In this document: piece by piece, positions 5,205 through 5,824 of the stretch
Layout of the letters: each line of letters opens with the position of its first letter
Numbering within the stretch: the stretch's first letter is position 1
From: an uncultured Clostridia bacterium
GTDB lineage: Bacteria > Bacillota > Clostridia > Oscillospirales > Acutalibacteraceae
Reading direction: 5' to 3'
Assembly: GCA_946409885.1 (NCBI GenBank)
Contig: CAMJYF010000138.1
Coordinates: forward strand, 1 to 5,824
DNA length: 5,824 bases
Notes under the pieces: model-generated
What the model saw: the letters and a program-made list of their open reading frames with translations, nothing else
The model's database searches: none
What the model was told of the DNA's origin: nothing
Program-made: the position numbers and the translations under genes

Positions 5205-5824
5205 ATGCCAGATACAGGGCGACGCGGTCAAGGATGCGGTTGATGTTGTCGATCATGTTGATCATGCCGCCCATGATGATGGTGCCCTCGCCGATGCATG
5301 CCACCGAGTTCACCTTGCCGTCAAACAGGTCGCGGGCCAGCTCGATGCTGGTGAATTCCATGATGGCGCGGTACTTTTCGGGGTTCTTCTTCAGGGTGAC
5401 CATGTGGTGGTCGCGCACGCGGATGGTGGCCGCGGGGCCGCCGGTGATGGCCATCTTGATATCGCCGTCGGGGATCAGGTGGGCGCTGAAGCGGCCGATC
5501 TCGTCCCGGTTGCCGATCTGGGACAGCGCCACGGAGATGAGATAGAACATCAGCTTGGTGCTGGTCTCAAAGAAGGTCTTGTCCTCCAGGTCCTTGGGAT
5601 CGGGGCGCAGGTACTTGGTCAGCAGGTCCGTCAGGGGCATAAAGCTCTTGAGCAGGAAGCCGATGTGCAGCAGACCCTTGGTGGGAATGGGGGTCACGGT
5701 GCCGTCGATCATGCCGTTGAACTTCTCGCAGGAAGAAAACGGGATACGGATGGTGGCCTTGGGGTTGCAGCCGTCCTCAAGCCGGCAGTAACCGTTCTTG
5801 AAATACAGCGTGGCGGCCGGGCCG
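5203..5824 (-). CDS. SCP2-like two-module protein, C-terminal part (cut by right edge)
   Basis: The frame is open from the right edge to the TAA at 5203-5205, showing 206 residues; the start lies outside. Two SCP2-like modules are visible, both with the same signature: GPAATLYFKNG at the edge (5823 downwards) and GPAATIRVRDHHM about 128 residues later. Each is followed by strands and a helix ending in DG-T or DGK (FNGMIDGT; ARDLFDGKVNSVACIGEGTI). A linker with LMFYLISVALSQIGNR joins them. Such domains bind acyl chains or other hydrophobic molecules in the cytoplasm. It is a diverged paralogue of the SCP2-like protein at 1056-1874 and is the first visible gene of the operon, 14 nt before the aminotransferase. 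If similar to its paralogue, about 65-70 residues are missing. The assignment is by sequence pattern; the ligand is unknown. Confidence 0.7.
   Translation of the reverse strand, partial: GPAATLYFKNGYCRLEDGCNPKATIRIPFSSCEKFNGMIDGTVTPIPTKGLLHIGFLLKSFMPLTDLLTKYLRPDPKDLEDKTFFETSTKLMFYLISVALSQIGNRDEIGRFSAHLIPDGDIKMAITGGPAATIRVRDHHMVTLKKNPEKYRAIMEFTSIELARDLFDGKVNSVACIGEGTIIMGGMINMIDNINRILDRVALYLA

Noticed and set aside
4028..5545. 505-codon open frame on the plus strand
   Set aside because: It is antisense to the aminotransferase and part of the SCP2-like gene. Its translation is rich in Val, Gly, His and Gln with no recognisable motifs, as expected from the reverse of GC-rich codons. The opposite strand has clear PLP-enzyme motifs.

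Overview
The window looks like the chromosome of a high-GC (by eye high-50s %) Firmicute, most likely a gut Clostridium-cluster (Oscillospiraceae-like) bacterium. The grounds are near-perfect AAGGAGG Shine-Dalgarno sites about 9 nt before the starts, a sigma-A-type promoter, AT-rich intergenic stretches between GC-rich genes, and a small Firmicute-style XRE regulator. This placement is inference from style, not from a marker gene.

Layout. Left edge (1-667, minus): the N-terminal 222 residues of a secreted protein with a signal peptide and beta-propeller-like repeats, with its own promoter at 702-730. A 119-nt divergent intergenic region separates it from a 68-residue Cro/C1-type DNA-binding protein (787-993, plus), which is AT-richer than its surroundings. 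A strong 13-bp hairpin (1006-1035) lies between this gene and the convergent operon and serves as the operon's terminator.

The rest of the window (1056-5824) is one minus-strand operon, read right to left: an SCP2-like (sterol-carrier-type lipid-binding) protein cut by the right edge; a class III PLP aminotransferase of the glutamate-1-semialdehyde aminomutase type; a 114-nt inverted repeat with heptad-repeat arms; the N-terminal and C-terminal subunits of a split transketolase; and a second SCP2-like protein, a diverged paralogue of the first. Apart from the 153-nt gap holding the inverted repeat, the genes are 1-19 nt apart. The operon promoter lies beyond the right edge.

How the genes may work together. 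A thiamine-diphosphate ketol-transferase, a PLP aminotransferase and two putative hydrophobic-ligand carriers in one operon do not match a pathway I know. Aligned by eye, the transketolase C-subunit lacks the Asp that recognises the C2-hydroxyl of sugar acceptors and one phosphate-binding Arg, but keeps the catalytic Glu and His residues. A testable inference is that it joins a two-carbon ketol unit to an aliphatic (perhaps fatty) aldehyde. The aminotransferase would then aminate the 1,3-dihydroxy-2-ketone to a 2-amino-1,3-diol, the head of a sphingoid-like base, with the SCP2-like proteins holding the lipid. This is a hypothesis; an unusual amino-sugar or polyol route is the main alternative.
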